The translations under genes and the position numbers were made by a program. A stretch of 64,000 nucleotides of DNA from Hephaestia mangrovi (GTDB lineage: Bacteria; Pseudomonadota; Alphaproteobacteria; Sphingomonadales; Sphingomonadaceae), in contig NZ_JAINVU010000003.1 in assembly GCF_019880555.1 (NCBI RefSeq), positions 488,001 through 552,000 on the forward strand, written 5' to 3'. Positions 9,025 to 17,453 of this stretch are shown here, piece after piece (position 1 is the stretch's first letter; each line of letters opens with the position of its first letter). Below the pieces are notes generated by a model that saw only the letters and a list, made by a program, of their open reading frames with translations, ran no database searches and was not told where the DNA came from.

Positions 9025-10368
9025 TCAGTCGAGATTGGCGCCGCCTGAGGCGATCACGTCCGAATAGAAATGCGCACTCGCCTTGGGCGTGCGTGCCAGC
9101 GTCTCGAAATCGACATGGACCATGCCGAATCGCTTCGAATAGCCCAGCGACCATTCGAGATTGTCGAGCAGCGACCACAGCATGTAGCCGCGCACGTCGA
9201 CGCCGCGCCGGATCGCCTCGCCGACCGCGGCGATATGCGTCTTGAGGTAATCGACGCGCAGCGGATCGTCGATCCGGCCGTCGATCGGCTGCGGCGGATC
9301 GTAGAAAGCGGCACCGTTCTCGGTCACGTAGAGCGGGATATCGCCGTAGCTTTCCTTCACCCACACCAGCATGTCGGTCAGGCCTTGCGGGAACACCTCC
9401 CAGCCGGTGGTCGTGTGGCTGGCATGCTTCTGCTCGACCGGCCCCGCGCGCAGCAGGAAACTGTCGTCGGCGCGGGTGACGTTGCGGGTGTAGTAATTGA
9501 CCCCGAGGAAATCGAGCCTCTGCCGGATCAGGGCGAAATCCTCGGCGGGCCAGTCGGGCCAGGCCTCGCCGAACATCTCGGCGAGTTCGGGCGGATAGCG
9601 GCCGAGCATCGCCGGATCGAGATACTGGCGGTTCATATACGCCTCGGCGCGCGCGCGGGCGGCCTGGTCCGCGGGCGAGTCCGTGGCCGCGTATTTCGGC
9701 TCGATATTGACGACGAGGCCGATCTCGTGCGCGCCAGTCTCGCGATAGGCTTTCACCGCGGCGCCGTGCGCGCGCATCAGGTTATGGCTGGCGATCGGCG
9801 CCTCGAACATGTTGCGGTGGCCGGGCGCGAGCGCGCCGTGGAGATAGCCGCCGTCGGTCACCACCCATGGCTCGTTCAGTGTCACCCATTTCTTCACTCG
9901 CCCGTCGAGCCGATCGAACAGCACCCGGCCATAATCGGCGAACCAGTCGGCGCTATCGCGGTTGAGCCAGCCGCCCTTGTCGTCGAGCGCGGCGGGCAGA
10001 TCCCAGTGATAGAGCGTCAGCAGCGGCTCGATGTCATTGGCGAGCAGCTCGTCGACCAGTCGTTCGTAGAAATCGAGGCCGGCCTGGTTCACGCGGCCGG
10101 TTCCTTCGGGCAGCACGCGCCCCCAGGCGACAGAAAAGCGATAGGCTTGCAGCCCCAGCCGCTTCATCAGCGCCACGTCTTCCTTCCAGCGGTTGTAATG
10201 ATCGCACGCGACATCGCCGGTATCGCCCTTCGCCGCCATCAGCCGCGGATCGTGGCTGAAGCGCTGCCAGATCGACGCGCCCGCCCCATCGGCCAACGGC
10301 GAGCCCTCGATCTGATAGGCCGCGGTGGCGGCGCCCCACAGGAAATCGTCGGGAAACGGGCTGGTCAT
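9025..10368 (-). CDS. GH1 beta-glucosidase
   Basis: 447 residues, normal for family GH1. Catalytic acid/base Glu166 sits in TLNEPW and nucleophile Glu350 in YVTENGA. The N-terminal FLWGAATAAYQIEG and the C-terminal LWSLLDNLEWSLGYSKRFG are also GH1 hallmarks. No signal peptide is present, so it acts in the cytoplasm, cleaving beta-glucosides to glucose. It is the last gene of a minus-strand carbohydrate locus, starting 2 bp after the permease stop, so its likely substrates are the oligosaccharides brought in by that ABC importer. Confidence 0.95.
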   Translation of the reverse strand: MTSPFPDDFLWGAATAAYQIEGSPLADGAGASIWQRFSHDPRLMAAKGDTGDVACDHYNRWKEDVALMKRLGLQAYRFSVAWGRVLPEGTGRVNQAGLDFYERLVDELLANDIEPLLTLYHWDLPAALDDKGGWLNRDSADWFADYGRVLFDRLDGRVKKWVTLNEPWVVTDGGYLHGALAPGHRNMFEAPIASHNLMRAHGAAVKAYRETGAHEIGLVVNIEPKYAATDSPADQAARARAEAYMNRQYLDPAMLGRYPPELAEMFGEAWPDWPAEDFALIRQRLDFLGVNYYTRNVTRADDSFLLRAGPVEQKHASHTTTGWEVFPQGLTDMLVWVKESYGDIPLYVTENGAAFYDPPQPIDGRIDDPLRVDYLKTHIAAVGEAIRRGVDVRGYMLWSLLDNLEWSLGYSKRFGMVHVDFETLARTPKASAHFYSDVIASGGANLD

Positions 10369-10370
10369 GC

Positions 10371-11186
10371 TTATCCCTTCACGCTGCCGGCCAGCAGGCC
10401 GCTCAGATAATAACGCTGCAAGGCCAGGAACAGCAGCAGCACGGGGGCGAGCGTGACGACGGCGCCGGCCATCATCAGCTCGAAATCCTGGACGTGTTCG
10501 CGCGACAGATTGGCGAGCGCGATCGGCAGGGTCTGCTTGGCGGTATCGTTCAAGATGATGAGAGGCCAGAGAAAATCGCTCCAGCTCGCGAGAAAGGCGA
10601 AGGTCGCCAACGTGACCAGGATCGGGGTCAGCGCCGGCAGCGCGATCGATCGAAAGATGCGCCATTCGCTCGCTCCGTCGATCCGCGCCGCCTCGAGCAG
10701 CTCGTCGGGAATCGCCAGCGCATATTGGCGAACGAGGAAAATGCCGAACACCGTCGCGATCGACGGCGCCAACACGCCCGCGAACGAATTGACCAGCCCC
10801 AGCTCCTTGCACAGCAGAAACAGCGGGATCATCGCCACCTGCGCCGGGATGACGAGCGCGGCGAGCAGCCAGCGGAACAGCGCGTCGCGACCGCGAAAAT
10901 CGAGCTTGGCGAAGGCATAGCCGGCCATCACGTTGAAGGTCGTCGAGATCAGCGTCGCCAGCGTCGCCAGCGCCAGGCTGTTCAAGAAGAACCGCGCCAT
11001 GTCGGTGGTCGCGAACAAGGTGACGTAATTCTGCACCGTCGGCCGCGCCGGCAGCAGCGGCGGCGGAAAATGCGCTGCCTCGCCCGGCTGCATCAGCGAG
11101 ACCGACAGCATCCACAGGAGCGGCGTCATCGCGAACAGGCCGAGCAGCCACATCGCCACATTCACTGGGATCGCGCGCCGCCTCAT
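10371..11186 (-). CDS. Carbohydrate ABC transporter permease (MalG type)
   Basis: 271 residues with six predicted membrane helices. It carries the cytoplasmic coupling motif EAARIDGASEWRIFRSIALP, the EAA loop that docks with the ATPase. The PGEAAHFPPPLLPARPTVQNY segment after helix 1 is typical of the MalG-like CUT1 subunit. The ATG at 11186 overlaps the TGA of the preceding permease gene (ATGA), implying coupled translation. With the partner permease, lipoprotein and ATPase it forms an inner-membrane importer for oligosaccharides. Confidence 0.93.
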   Translation of the reverse strand: MRRRAIPVNVAMWLLGLFAMTPLLWMLSVSLMQPGEAAHFPPPLLPARPTVQNYVTLFATTDMARFFLNSLALATLATLISTTFNVMAGYAFAKLDFRGRDALFRWLLAALVIPAQVAMIPLFLLCKELGLVNSFAGVLAPSIATVFGIFLVRQYALAIPDELLEAARIDGASEWRIFRSIALPALTPILVTLATFAFLASWSDFLWPLIILNDTAKQTLPIALANLSREHVQDFELMMAGAVVTLAPVLLLFLALQRYYLSGLLAGSVKG

Positions 11187-12061
11187 TGCCCGCTCCACCG
11201 GCGCGACAATCGCACCTGCACCAAGGTCAGCGCGAACAGGATCGCGAACAGCACGAACGCCACCGCGGTCGCATAACCCAGGTTCCAGAACTGGAAGCCC
11301 TGCACGAACATCAGATAGAGGATGCTGGTGGTGCTCTGCACCGGCCCGCCCTGGGTCATCACATAGGGTTCGGCGAACAGCTGGAAATAGGCCGCCATCG
11401 TCAGGATCGAGACGACCAGCATCACCGGCGCCAGCGCGGGCAAAGTGACATGGCGGAATTGCGCCAGCGGCCCCGCGCCGTCGATCCGCGCCGCTTCGTA
11501 GAGATCGTCGGGGATCGTCTGCAGCCCGGCGAGCAGGATGATCATATTGTAGCCGAAATTCTTCCACACCGCGAAGATGACGATCGCCGGCATCGCCCAA
11601 TGCGGACTGCCCAGCCAGTCGACCGGGCCAAGGCCGATCAGCCCGAGCAGCCAGTTGATGACGCCGAACCGGGTGTTGAACAGATAACGCCAGATCACCG
11701 CCACCGCGACCAGCGTCGTCACGACGGGCGCGAAGAAGATCGTGCGGAAGATCGAGCGGAATCGCGCCAGTTTCGAGTTGATCAGCAGCGCCGCACCGAG
11801 CGAGGTGGCGATCGACAACGGGACGCCGAGCACGACGAACTCGATCGTATTGCCCAGCGCCTGCCAGAACAGCGGGGTCTTGAGCAGCGTCAGATAATTG
11901 CCCAGCCCGACGAAACGCAGGTTGTGGAGATCGGCGAGCGCGTAGAGATCGAAATCGGTGAAGCTCAGCAGCAACGCCGCGACGATCGGCAGGAAGAAGA
12001 ACATCGCCAGCGCGATCAGCGCCGGCGCGACCAGAGTCCAGGCGGCGACGCTGCGCCTCAT
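11183..12061 (-). CDS. Carbohydrate ABC transporter permease (MalF/UgpA type)
   Basis: 292 residues with six membrane helices. The motif EAARIDGAGPLAQFRHVTLP is the EAA loop, and GLGNYLTLLKTPLFWQALGNT is characteristic of MalF/UgpA-like CUT1 permeases. Its ATG overlaps the stop of the binding-protein gene (ATGA at 12061-12058), and its own stop overlaps the start of the next permease. The two permeases probably form the heterodimeric pore. Confidence 0.93.
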   Translation of the reverse strand: MRRSVAAWTLVAPALIALAMFFFLPIVAALLLSFTDFDLYALADLHNLRFVGLGNYLTLLKTPLFWQALGNTIEFVVLGVPLSIATSLGAALLINSKLARFRSIFRTIFFAPVVTTLVAVAVIWRYLFNTRFGVINWLLGLIGLGPVDWLGSPHWAMPAIVIFAVWKNFGYNMIILLAGLQTIPDDLYEAARIDGAGPLAQFRHVTLPALAPVMLVVSILTMAAYFQLFAEPYVMTQGGPVQSTTSILYLMFVQGFQFWNLGYATAVAFVLFAILFALTLVQVRLSRRWSGQ

Positions 12062-13341
12062 GACGCGGCCCCAGCAACGGGCTTCTTACGCTCGCGCTCC
12101 AGCATCCACCGCCGTTTGGCGAGGATCGCATCGGCCTGGCGATCGATCTCCGCCGCAACCTCGGCGGCCGGCATATCGTTATGCGCTGCCGCCTCGGTGA
12201 CGGTGCGCATCATCGTCGCGATCGCTTCCCATTCGGGCACCTTGGGCGTCGGCTTGACCCGCTGGAGTTGAGCCAGGAACGCCTGCGCCTTGGCATCGCC
12301 GGCCAGCGCCGGCGCACGCCAGGTCGAGCGGCGCGGCGGCAGGTCGCCGGTCAATTGGTGGAAGCGCAATTCCATCTCGGGCGTCGAGAGATAGGCGATC
12401 AGCTTCCACGCCGCATCCTGCTTGTCGGAACGGCGGAAAATGACGAGGCTCGATCCCCCCGCATTCGATGCGCCCGGCCCATCCGGGCCCGGCATCGGCG
12501 CGGTCGCCCATTCGTCTTGCCGGTCGGCGGGAATCCGCTTGGCGAACTCGTCCAATTGCCATGGTCCCGTGATGTAGAAGCTGAAATCGCCACGATCGAA
12601 CTGGTCCCAGATATTGGCGATCTCGGTGTTGGCGATCGCCGGCGCCAGCCCCGAGCGCACCGTGCCGAGATAGAAAGCGAGCGCGCGCTCGAATCCCGGA
12701 TTCTCGAAATTGGCGCGCGCGTCGGCCGTCACCATCGGCTCGGGCTGTTGCAGGCCCAGCACTTCCAGCGGCTCATATTCGTTGAGGGGAAAGATCGCGG
12801 CGAATTTGCCCGGCCCGACCAGCCGCTTGATCGCCACCATCTGCCGCCGCCACTCGGCCCAATCGCGCGGCGGATGATCGAACCCGGCGCGTTTCAGCAG
12901 ATCGCGACGGTAGAACAGCAGCCGCGTATCGACATACCACGGCACGCCGTAGAGCCGCCCGTCGATCCGGCTCGCATCCCAGATGCCGGGGAAATAATCG
13001 CGCCGATCGATCGCCGGCGTTGTCGCCACCCGCGCGTCGAGCGGCGCGAGCGCGCCCAGCGCCTCGAACTCGGGCAGCCACGAATTGCCGAGCTGCGCCA
13101 TGTCGGGCAGCGAATCGCCGGCGAACCCGGTGAGCAATTTCTGGTGTGCCTCGGCGAAGGGCAGTTGCTCGACATCGACCTTGATGCCCGGATTGGCCTT
13201 TTCGAATCCGGGCACGAGCTGGACGATCGCCGTCCCTTCCGCGCCCATCGCCCAGACGGTGAGCGTCACGCGGTCACCGGGCTTCGCGCAGCTGCCGGCG
13301 AGCAGCGCCGCGACGATCGCCCAGAGCGCCCGCGCCTTCAC
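12058..13341 (-). CDS. ABC sugar-binding lipoprotein
   Basis: 427 residues from a GTG (13341) that overlaps the TGA of the upstream glucanase gene. The start gives a short lipoprotein signal ending in the lipobox LLAGSC, so the mature protein should be anchored by its N-terminal Cys. The body is an extracellular solute-binding protein family 1 fold: VTLTVWAMGAEG, VQLVPGFEKANPGIKVDVEQ, and GLYGVPWYVDT-like segments (RLYGVPWYVDTRLLFYR). It would deliver oligosaccharides to the adjacent permease pair. The 4-bp overlap couples its synthesis to that of the glucanase. Confidence 0.92.
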   Translation of the reverse strand: MKARALWAIVAALLAGSCAKPGDRVTLTVWAMGAEGTAIVQLVPGFEKANPGIKVDVEQLPFAEAHQKLLTGFAGDSLPDMAQLGNSWLPEFEALGALAPLDARVATTPAIDRRDYFPGIWDASRIDGRLYGVPWYVDTRLLFYRRDLLKRAGFDHPPRDWAEWRRQMVAIKRLVGPGKFAAIFPLNEYEPLEVLGLQQPEPMVTADARANFENPGFERALAFYLGTVRSGLAPAIANTEIANIWDQFDRGDFSFYITGPWQLDEFAKRIPADRQDEWATAPMPGPDGPGASNAGGSSLVIFRRSDKQDAAWKLIAYLSTPEMELRFHQLTGDLPPRRSTWRAPALAGDAKAQAFLAQLQRVKPTPKVPEWEAIATMMRTVTEAAAHNDMPAAEVAAEIDRQADAILAKRRWMLERERKKPVAGAAS

Positions 13342-14762
13342 TGCGACAGCCAGCCTCCCGAAAAGCCCGCGCGGATCAGCCCGCGGCGGATGTGCGGATT
13401 GCGCCGCATCGTCGACCAGATCATGCCGCTCCGCCAGTTCTCGATGCCGCCGACGATCGGCCCCTGATCGATGCCGAGATAATCGTCGTCGACCCAGCAC
13501 AGCCCCTCGACGATCCGGCCCTTGGGCGTCGCCGGCCCGGTCGACAAGGTCGGGTTGAACGAATCGAGGAAGCCGTATTTGCCGTAGATCGCCGAGCCGT
13601 AGCGCGCGTGCATCGCGCCGATCGCGGGCAACACGATATCGGGCGCAAACGCGATCGAGCCCGCTGCGGCGGTCGGCGCGATGGTGCCGTCATCGACGCC
13701 GTCGGCCCCCGGCCCGCGCGCGGAGTAGCCGGTGAAGCTCCGTGCGATGCCGCCGAACTGCCGCGTGATCTGCCCCGGCCCGTCGCACGCCGTGAGCCCC
13801 CAGATATCGGGACCATAACCCACCCAGCCCTTGGGATTGGCGATCGCATAATCGCGCTGCGCATAAGTCGCGCGCCGACTGTTCTCGAAATAATCGATCC
13901 CGTGCGCGCGGGTGAACTGATCCTGCAACCCACGGAAATCGAGCCAGAGATTCGAATATTGATAGACGAACAGGGCCGGGAAGATGAGGTGGGGCTCACC
14001 ATATTGGCCGCCCCATTGCGGCTGGAAGCGGCTGGTCCATTCCTCCTGCGTCCCCGCCTGGATCGGATAGGTCGGCGAACCGAGGGCGAGCACGTAGAGC
14101 AGCAGCGCCTCGTTGAACTGGCTCCAGGCCGAGGAGATGAAGCCGCTTTCGGGATGCCAGCCCATCGAGATGAACGGATAGCGTGGCCTGATCCAGGTCC
14201 AGTCGACCGCTGCGTAGATGCGATCGGCAAGCGCGCGGATGCGGACCTCGTCGGGATGATCGGTGTCGAACCAGCTCTGCGCGAACAGCACGCCGCCGAG
14301 CAGCAGCGTGGTATCGATCGTCGACAGCTCGGTCTGATCGAACCGCTCGCCCGTCTCCATGTCGAGGAAATGGTAGAAGAAGCCCTTGTAGCCGCTCGTC
14401 CCGGTCGGCTCCGGCCCCTGTTTGGCGTTGGCGAAGAAATCGAGCGTAGCGAGCGTACGCTGCCGCGCCTGATCGCGGCTGATCCAGCCGTGAACGACGC
14501 CGATCGGATAAGCGGTCAGCGCGAAGCCGACCGCGGCGATCGAGGCGAACGATTTGGTCGGCCAGCGATCGGGCGCGAGACCGTTCTTCGGGTTCGAGGT
14601 GTCCCAGAAATACTGGAAGGTGCGGTGTTGAAGATCGTCGATCGGCGGCGTCTCGTCGGCCGCGGCGGCGATCGTGCCGGGCTTCGAGCCGGATGCGCAT
14701 CCGCTGGCAAGCCCGGCCAGCGCCAGGGCCGAGCGCCCGACAAAAGCACGCCGATCAAGCAA
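13338..14762 (-). CDS. GH144-like beta-glucanase (glucoamylase-like, lipoprotein)
   Basis: About 474 residues. The chosen start is the TTG at 14762, eight bases after a GGAG; a TTG at 14780 is also in frame but abuts a terminator tract with no ribosome site. The N-terminus DRRAFVGRSALALAGLASGC has both a twin-arginine look and a lipobox, so it is exported and probably lipid-anchored. The rest matches the glucoamylase-like family used for GH144 endo-beta-1,2-glucanases: RTFQYFWDTSNPKNGLAPDR, GYKGFFYHFLDMETG, and GWHPESGFISSAWSQFNEA. Family knowledge suggests cleavage of beta-1,2-glucan to sophoro-oligosaccharides. The specificity here is inferred, not visible. Confidence 0.85.
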   Translation of the reverse strand: MLDRRAFVGRSALALAGLASGCASGSKPGTIAAAADETPPIDDLQHRTFQYFWDTSNPKNGLAPDRWPTKSFASIAAVGFALTAYPIGVVHGWISRDQARQRTLATLDFFANAKQGPEPTGTSGYKGFFYHFLDMETGERFDQTELSTIDTTLLLGGVLFAQSWFDTDHPDEVRIRALADRIYAAVDWTWIRPRYPFISMGWHPESGFISSAWSQFNEALLLYVLALGSPTYPIQAGTQEEWTSRFQPQWGGQYGEPHLIFPALFVYQYSNLWLDFRGLQDQFTRAHGIDYFENSRRATYAQRDYAIANPKGWVGYGPDIWGLTACDGPGQITRQFGGIARSFTGYSARGPGADGVDDGTIAPTAAAGSIAFAPDIVLPAIGAMHARYGSAIYGKYGFLDSFNPTLSTGPATPKGRIVEGLCWVDDDYLGIDQGPIVGGIENWRSGMIWSTMRRNPHIRRGLIRAGFSGGWLSQ

Positions 14763-14780
14763 TCTCAGGTCTCCGTTCAA

Positions 14781-14818
14781 GGCAAAAACCCGGCCGCGCC
14801 GGGTGACGGCGCGGCCGG
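14781..14818 (-). terminator. Intrinsic terminator after lacI, upstream of the glucanase gene
   Basis: On the minus strand a perfect 11-bp GC stem (arms 14808-14818 and 14790-14800) with a 7-base loop is followed by GTTTTTG. It lies between the LacI stop (14830) and the glucanase start, so it should end or attenuate transcripts coming from lacI. No separate promoter for the glucanase gene is obvious. Confidence 0.75.
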
Positions 14819-14829
14819 CAGGGGGGAAC

Positions 14830-15840
14830 TCATTCGGCCGTGCCCCGCCGCCGGCTCGATCCGCGCACGATCAACTGCGGCACCAGCCGCTCGGGGCCGG
14901 CGCTGGTATCGTCGGGCTGCTCGATCGATTCGACCAGCCGCTCCACCGCGCGTCCGCCGAGCGCGGCGATGCCCAGCCCCATGGTCGACAGGGCCGGGGT
15001 GACGTAGCGCGCGATCGGCACGTCGTCGAAGCCGACGATTGCGACGTCGCGCGGCACGTCGAGCCCCGCGGCGGTGAGCGTCACCATGCAGCCGATGCCC
15101 ATCATGTCGTTGGCGGAAAAGACTCCGTCGATCGTGCGGTCGGCGATGATCGCGTGCGCCGCCTCGACACCGGCCTGTTCGCCGAAATCGCCGGCGAACA
15201 CGATCGGAGCGGCATCACCGAGCAGGCTGCCGGCGGCATCGCGGAACCCCCGCGTCCGCTCGAGCGCATCGGCATTGTCGGCGGGGCCGGCGATATGCGC
15301 GATGCGGCGGCAGCCCTGCGCGGCGAGATGCGAGACCGCCTCGCGCGCGCCTTCATAATTGTCGATCACGATCGAGGTATGGCGCGGACCGCCGACGCGA
15401 CTGCCCATCACCACCGTCGGCAGGCCGCGCGGCAGGGCGTTCGCCAGCGCCTCGGCATCGATCTGCGGCGACATGACCAGCAACCCGTCGACGCGCCCGC
15501 GCATCGCACGGATCGCCGCCGCCGTTTCCTCGGCATCGCCGTGCATATTGGACAGCAAGATCTGCAGCCCGCGGCGATGCGCGGCATAATCGATGCCGCG
15601 GATGATCTCGGAAAAGAACTCGCCGAACAGATCGGGCAGCACCACGCCCAGCGTGTTCGATCGCTGCGTCGAAAGGCTGCGTGCGCCGAGATGCGGCACG
15701 TAATCGAGCGCGCGGGCGGCATCGGCCACCCGCGCCCGCGTCGCCGGGGTCACGCTGCGGTGGCCGTTCAGCGCGCGGGAGGCCGAAGCTACCGACACGC
15801 CGGCCTTGCGCGCTACGTCGCGGATCGTCGCCGTGCCCAT
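14830..15840 (-). CDS. LacI family transcriptional regulator
   Basis: 336 residues. The N-terminal LacI helix-turn-helix (TIRDVARKAGVSVASASRALNG) covers about residues 4-27, with the hinge near residue 50, followed by a periplasmic-binding-protein-like sensor domain (NTLGVVLPDLFGEFFSEIIRG; FDDVPIARYVTPALSTM). It should repress the glucan locus until a sugar, plausibly sophorose or glucose oligomers, binds. A matching palindrome lies 25 bp upstream of its start, inside the end of the ATPase gene. A terminator follows its stop. Confidence 0.93.
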   Translation of the reverse strand: MGTATIRDVARKAGVSVASASRALNGHRSVTPATRARVADAARALDYVPHLGARSLSTQRSNTLGVVLPDLFGEFFSEIIRGIDYAAHRRGLQILLSNMHGDAEETAAAIRAMRGRVDGLLVMSPQIDAEALANALPRGLPTVVMGSRVGGPRHTSIVIDNYEGAREAVSHLAAQGCRRIAHIAGPADNADALERTRGFRDAAGSLLGDAAPIVFAGDFGEQAGVEAAHAIIADRTIDGVFSANDMMGIGCMVTLTAAGLDVPRDVAIVGFDDVPIARYVTPALSTMGLGIAALGGRAVERLVESIEQPDDTSAGPERLVPQLIVRGSSRRRGTAE

Positions 15841-15854
15841 CGCCTCCTCTTTCC

Positions 15855-16985
15855 TTATTCGATCATGTAACCGGTTTCATGAATGCCCGCAAGCTGGCTG
15901 CTCGCGGTCGTTGCGCTGGCATTGCGAAGCGCCTGGCCGCTCTCGTCGAACAAGTGGCAGCGTTCTGGCGGCAGCGCGATCGCGAGCCGGCCGGGGCGCT
16001 CGTGCGGCTGTTCGGCGAGTTGGCAGGCGAGCGGCTCGCCGCCGGGGGTCGACAGATAGGCAAAGTGGCTGGCGCCGAGCGATTCGATCATCGCCACCGG
16101 CGCCTCGATGCGGTTGACCGCGCCGCCGATCACGACATGCTCGGGCCGGATGCCGAGCGTCAGCGGCGTCTCGGATGCAATTCCGCCGAGGTCGATTCCT
16201 GTCGCGATTACGGTGCCGTCGGCGAGCCGCACTTTGCCTTCGGCCGTTGCCGTCACGGGCAGGAAATTCATCTGCGGCGCGCCGATGAACCCAGCGACGA
16301 ACCGCGTCGCGGGCCGGTCGTAAAGCTCGGCCGGGGTTCCGATCTGCTCGATCCTGCCCGCCGACAGCACGACGATGCGATCGGCCAGCGTCATCGCCTC
16401 GATCTGATCGTGCGTCACGTAGATCATCGTCGCGCCGAGTTGATCGTGCAGTTGCGCGAATTCGTATCGCATCCGCTGGCGCAACGCGGCATCGAGGTTC
16501 GAGAGCGGCTCGTCGAACAGGAACGCACTCGGCTGGCGCACGATCGCGCGGCCGATCGCGACGCGCTGGCGCTGCCCGCCCGACAGCGCCTTTGGCTTGC
16601 GGTCGAGCAGATGCGCGATGTCGAGCGTCGCTGCCGCCGCCTCGACCGCCGCGGCGATCTCCGCACGCGGCTTGCCCTGCAACTTCAGCGCGAAGCCCAG
16701 ATTGTCGCGCACGCTCATGTGCGGATAGAGCGCGTAGGACTGGAACACCATGGCGATCCCGCGCTCGGCGGGTTCGAGATCGTTGACCACCCGCCCGCCG
16801 ATCGCGATCGTGCCCGCGCTCGGCGCCTCGAGGCCGGCGATCAGCCGCAGCAAGGTCGATTTGCCGCACCCGGACGGGCCGACGAACACGACGAATTCGC
16901 CATCGGCGATCGCCAGATCGATGCCATCGAGGACGCCAACCGCGCCGAACATTTTGGTTACGCCGTTGAGCTCGACTGCCGCCAA
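15855..16985 (-). CDS. ABC transporter ATPase (UgpC/MsmK/MalK type)
   Basis: 376 residues. Walker A is GPSGCGKST (36-44), signature LSGGQRQR (134-141), Walker B FLFDEP (155-160), and the H-loop lies in YVTHD. A C-terminal TOBE-like domain with LGIRPEHV follows, typical of carbohydrate importers. A TTG start at 16985 is preceded by GGGGAG at good spacing. It powers the two permeases encoded further downstream and could also serve other sugar importers, as MsmK-type subunits do. It is the first gene of the minus-strand locus. Confidence 0.93.
   Translation of the reverse strand: MAAVELNGVTKMFGAVGVLDGIDLAIADGEFVVFVGPSGCGKSTLLRLIAGLEAPSAGTIAIGGRVVNDLEPAERGIAMVFQSYALYPHMSVRDNLGFALKLQGKPRAEIAAAVEAAAATLDIAHLLDRKPKALSGGQRQRVAIGRAIVRQPSAFLFDEPLSNLDAALRQRMRYEFAQLHDQLGATMIYVTHDQIEAMTLADRIVVLSAGRIEQIGTPAELYDRPATRFVAGFIGAPQMNFLPVTATAEGKVRLADGTVIATGIDLGGIASETPLTLGIRPEHVVIGGAVNRIEAPVAMIESLGASHFAYLSTPGGEPLACQLAEQPHERPGRLAIALPPERCHLFDESGQALRNASATTASSQLAGIHETGYMIE
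15865..15880. promoter_or_regulatory. LacI-type operator inside the 3' end of the ATPase gene
   Basis: The sequence atgtaaccggtttcat is a 16-bp palindrome with one mismatched pair and the central AACCGGTT expected for LacI-family operators. It lies within the last codons of the ATPase gene, 25 bp before the lacI start on the minus strand. A promoter-like TTGCGG-17-TACATG pattern overlaps it on that strand. Binding by the adjacent LacI protein is inference. Confidence 0.65.
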
Positions 16986-17043
16986 CTCGGTCTCCCCTCG
17001 GCGGCGAGCCTAGCGGCTCGATCCGGCGCTGACTATCCTGCGA

Positions 17044-17202
17044 TCAACTCAGCCAATAGCCGATCACCGCGACGATCACGATCAGCACCAGCCCGCCGAC
17101 GAATACCGCGCGCCGGGCGGGCGTGCGCAACACGATATCGCCGCCGCGCGCCTGCTGGCCGGTGAGATGGGGGGCGTCGGTCTGCTGGTCTTCATCGGGC
17201 AT
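17044..17202 (-). CDS. Small single-span membrane protein
   Basis: 52 residues. ATG 17202 is preceded by GGAGG at good spacing, which decides the start over a longer open frame reaching 17436. An acidic, Gln-rich N-terminus is followed by an Arg-containing stretch (RTPARRA) and one hydrophobic segment at the C-terminus (VFVGGLVLIVIVAVIGYWLS). No known function. The layout suggests a cytoplasmic N-terminus with a C-terminal anchor. It lies just upstream of, and on the same strand as, the ABC ATPase gene, 58 bp away. Confidence 0.65.
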   Translation of the reverse strand: MPDEDQQTDAPHLTGQQARGGDIVLRTPARRAVFVGGLVLIVIVAVIGYWLS

Positions 17203-17453
17203 GCGAACCTCCGTATCGTCAACCGTTCGGCCGCCCCGATAGTTGCGGTCATTGACTTTTTGCGCCGCAGCATCCATTTGCCGCGTTATCGAGGCGTCAT
17301 GCAGCGTGATCGAGCGGCCGGGAGACATCCGGTGCTCAGGCTCCGCCTCGGTCGATTTTTCAGGGCTTCCCATATCACGCGGGGTGTCGATTTCCCCGCC
17401 CCTCGTTCGGCTTTGGTCCGGGCGAGCGTGGCCCATTTTGAAGGTTTTATTCC

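Noticed and set aside
17203-17436. N-terminal extension of the small membrane protein
   Set aside because: The GGAGG site favours the ATG at 17202, and the upstream part is charged, unconserved-looking sequence.
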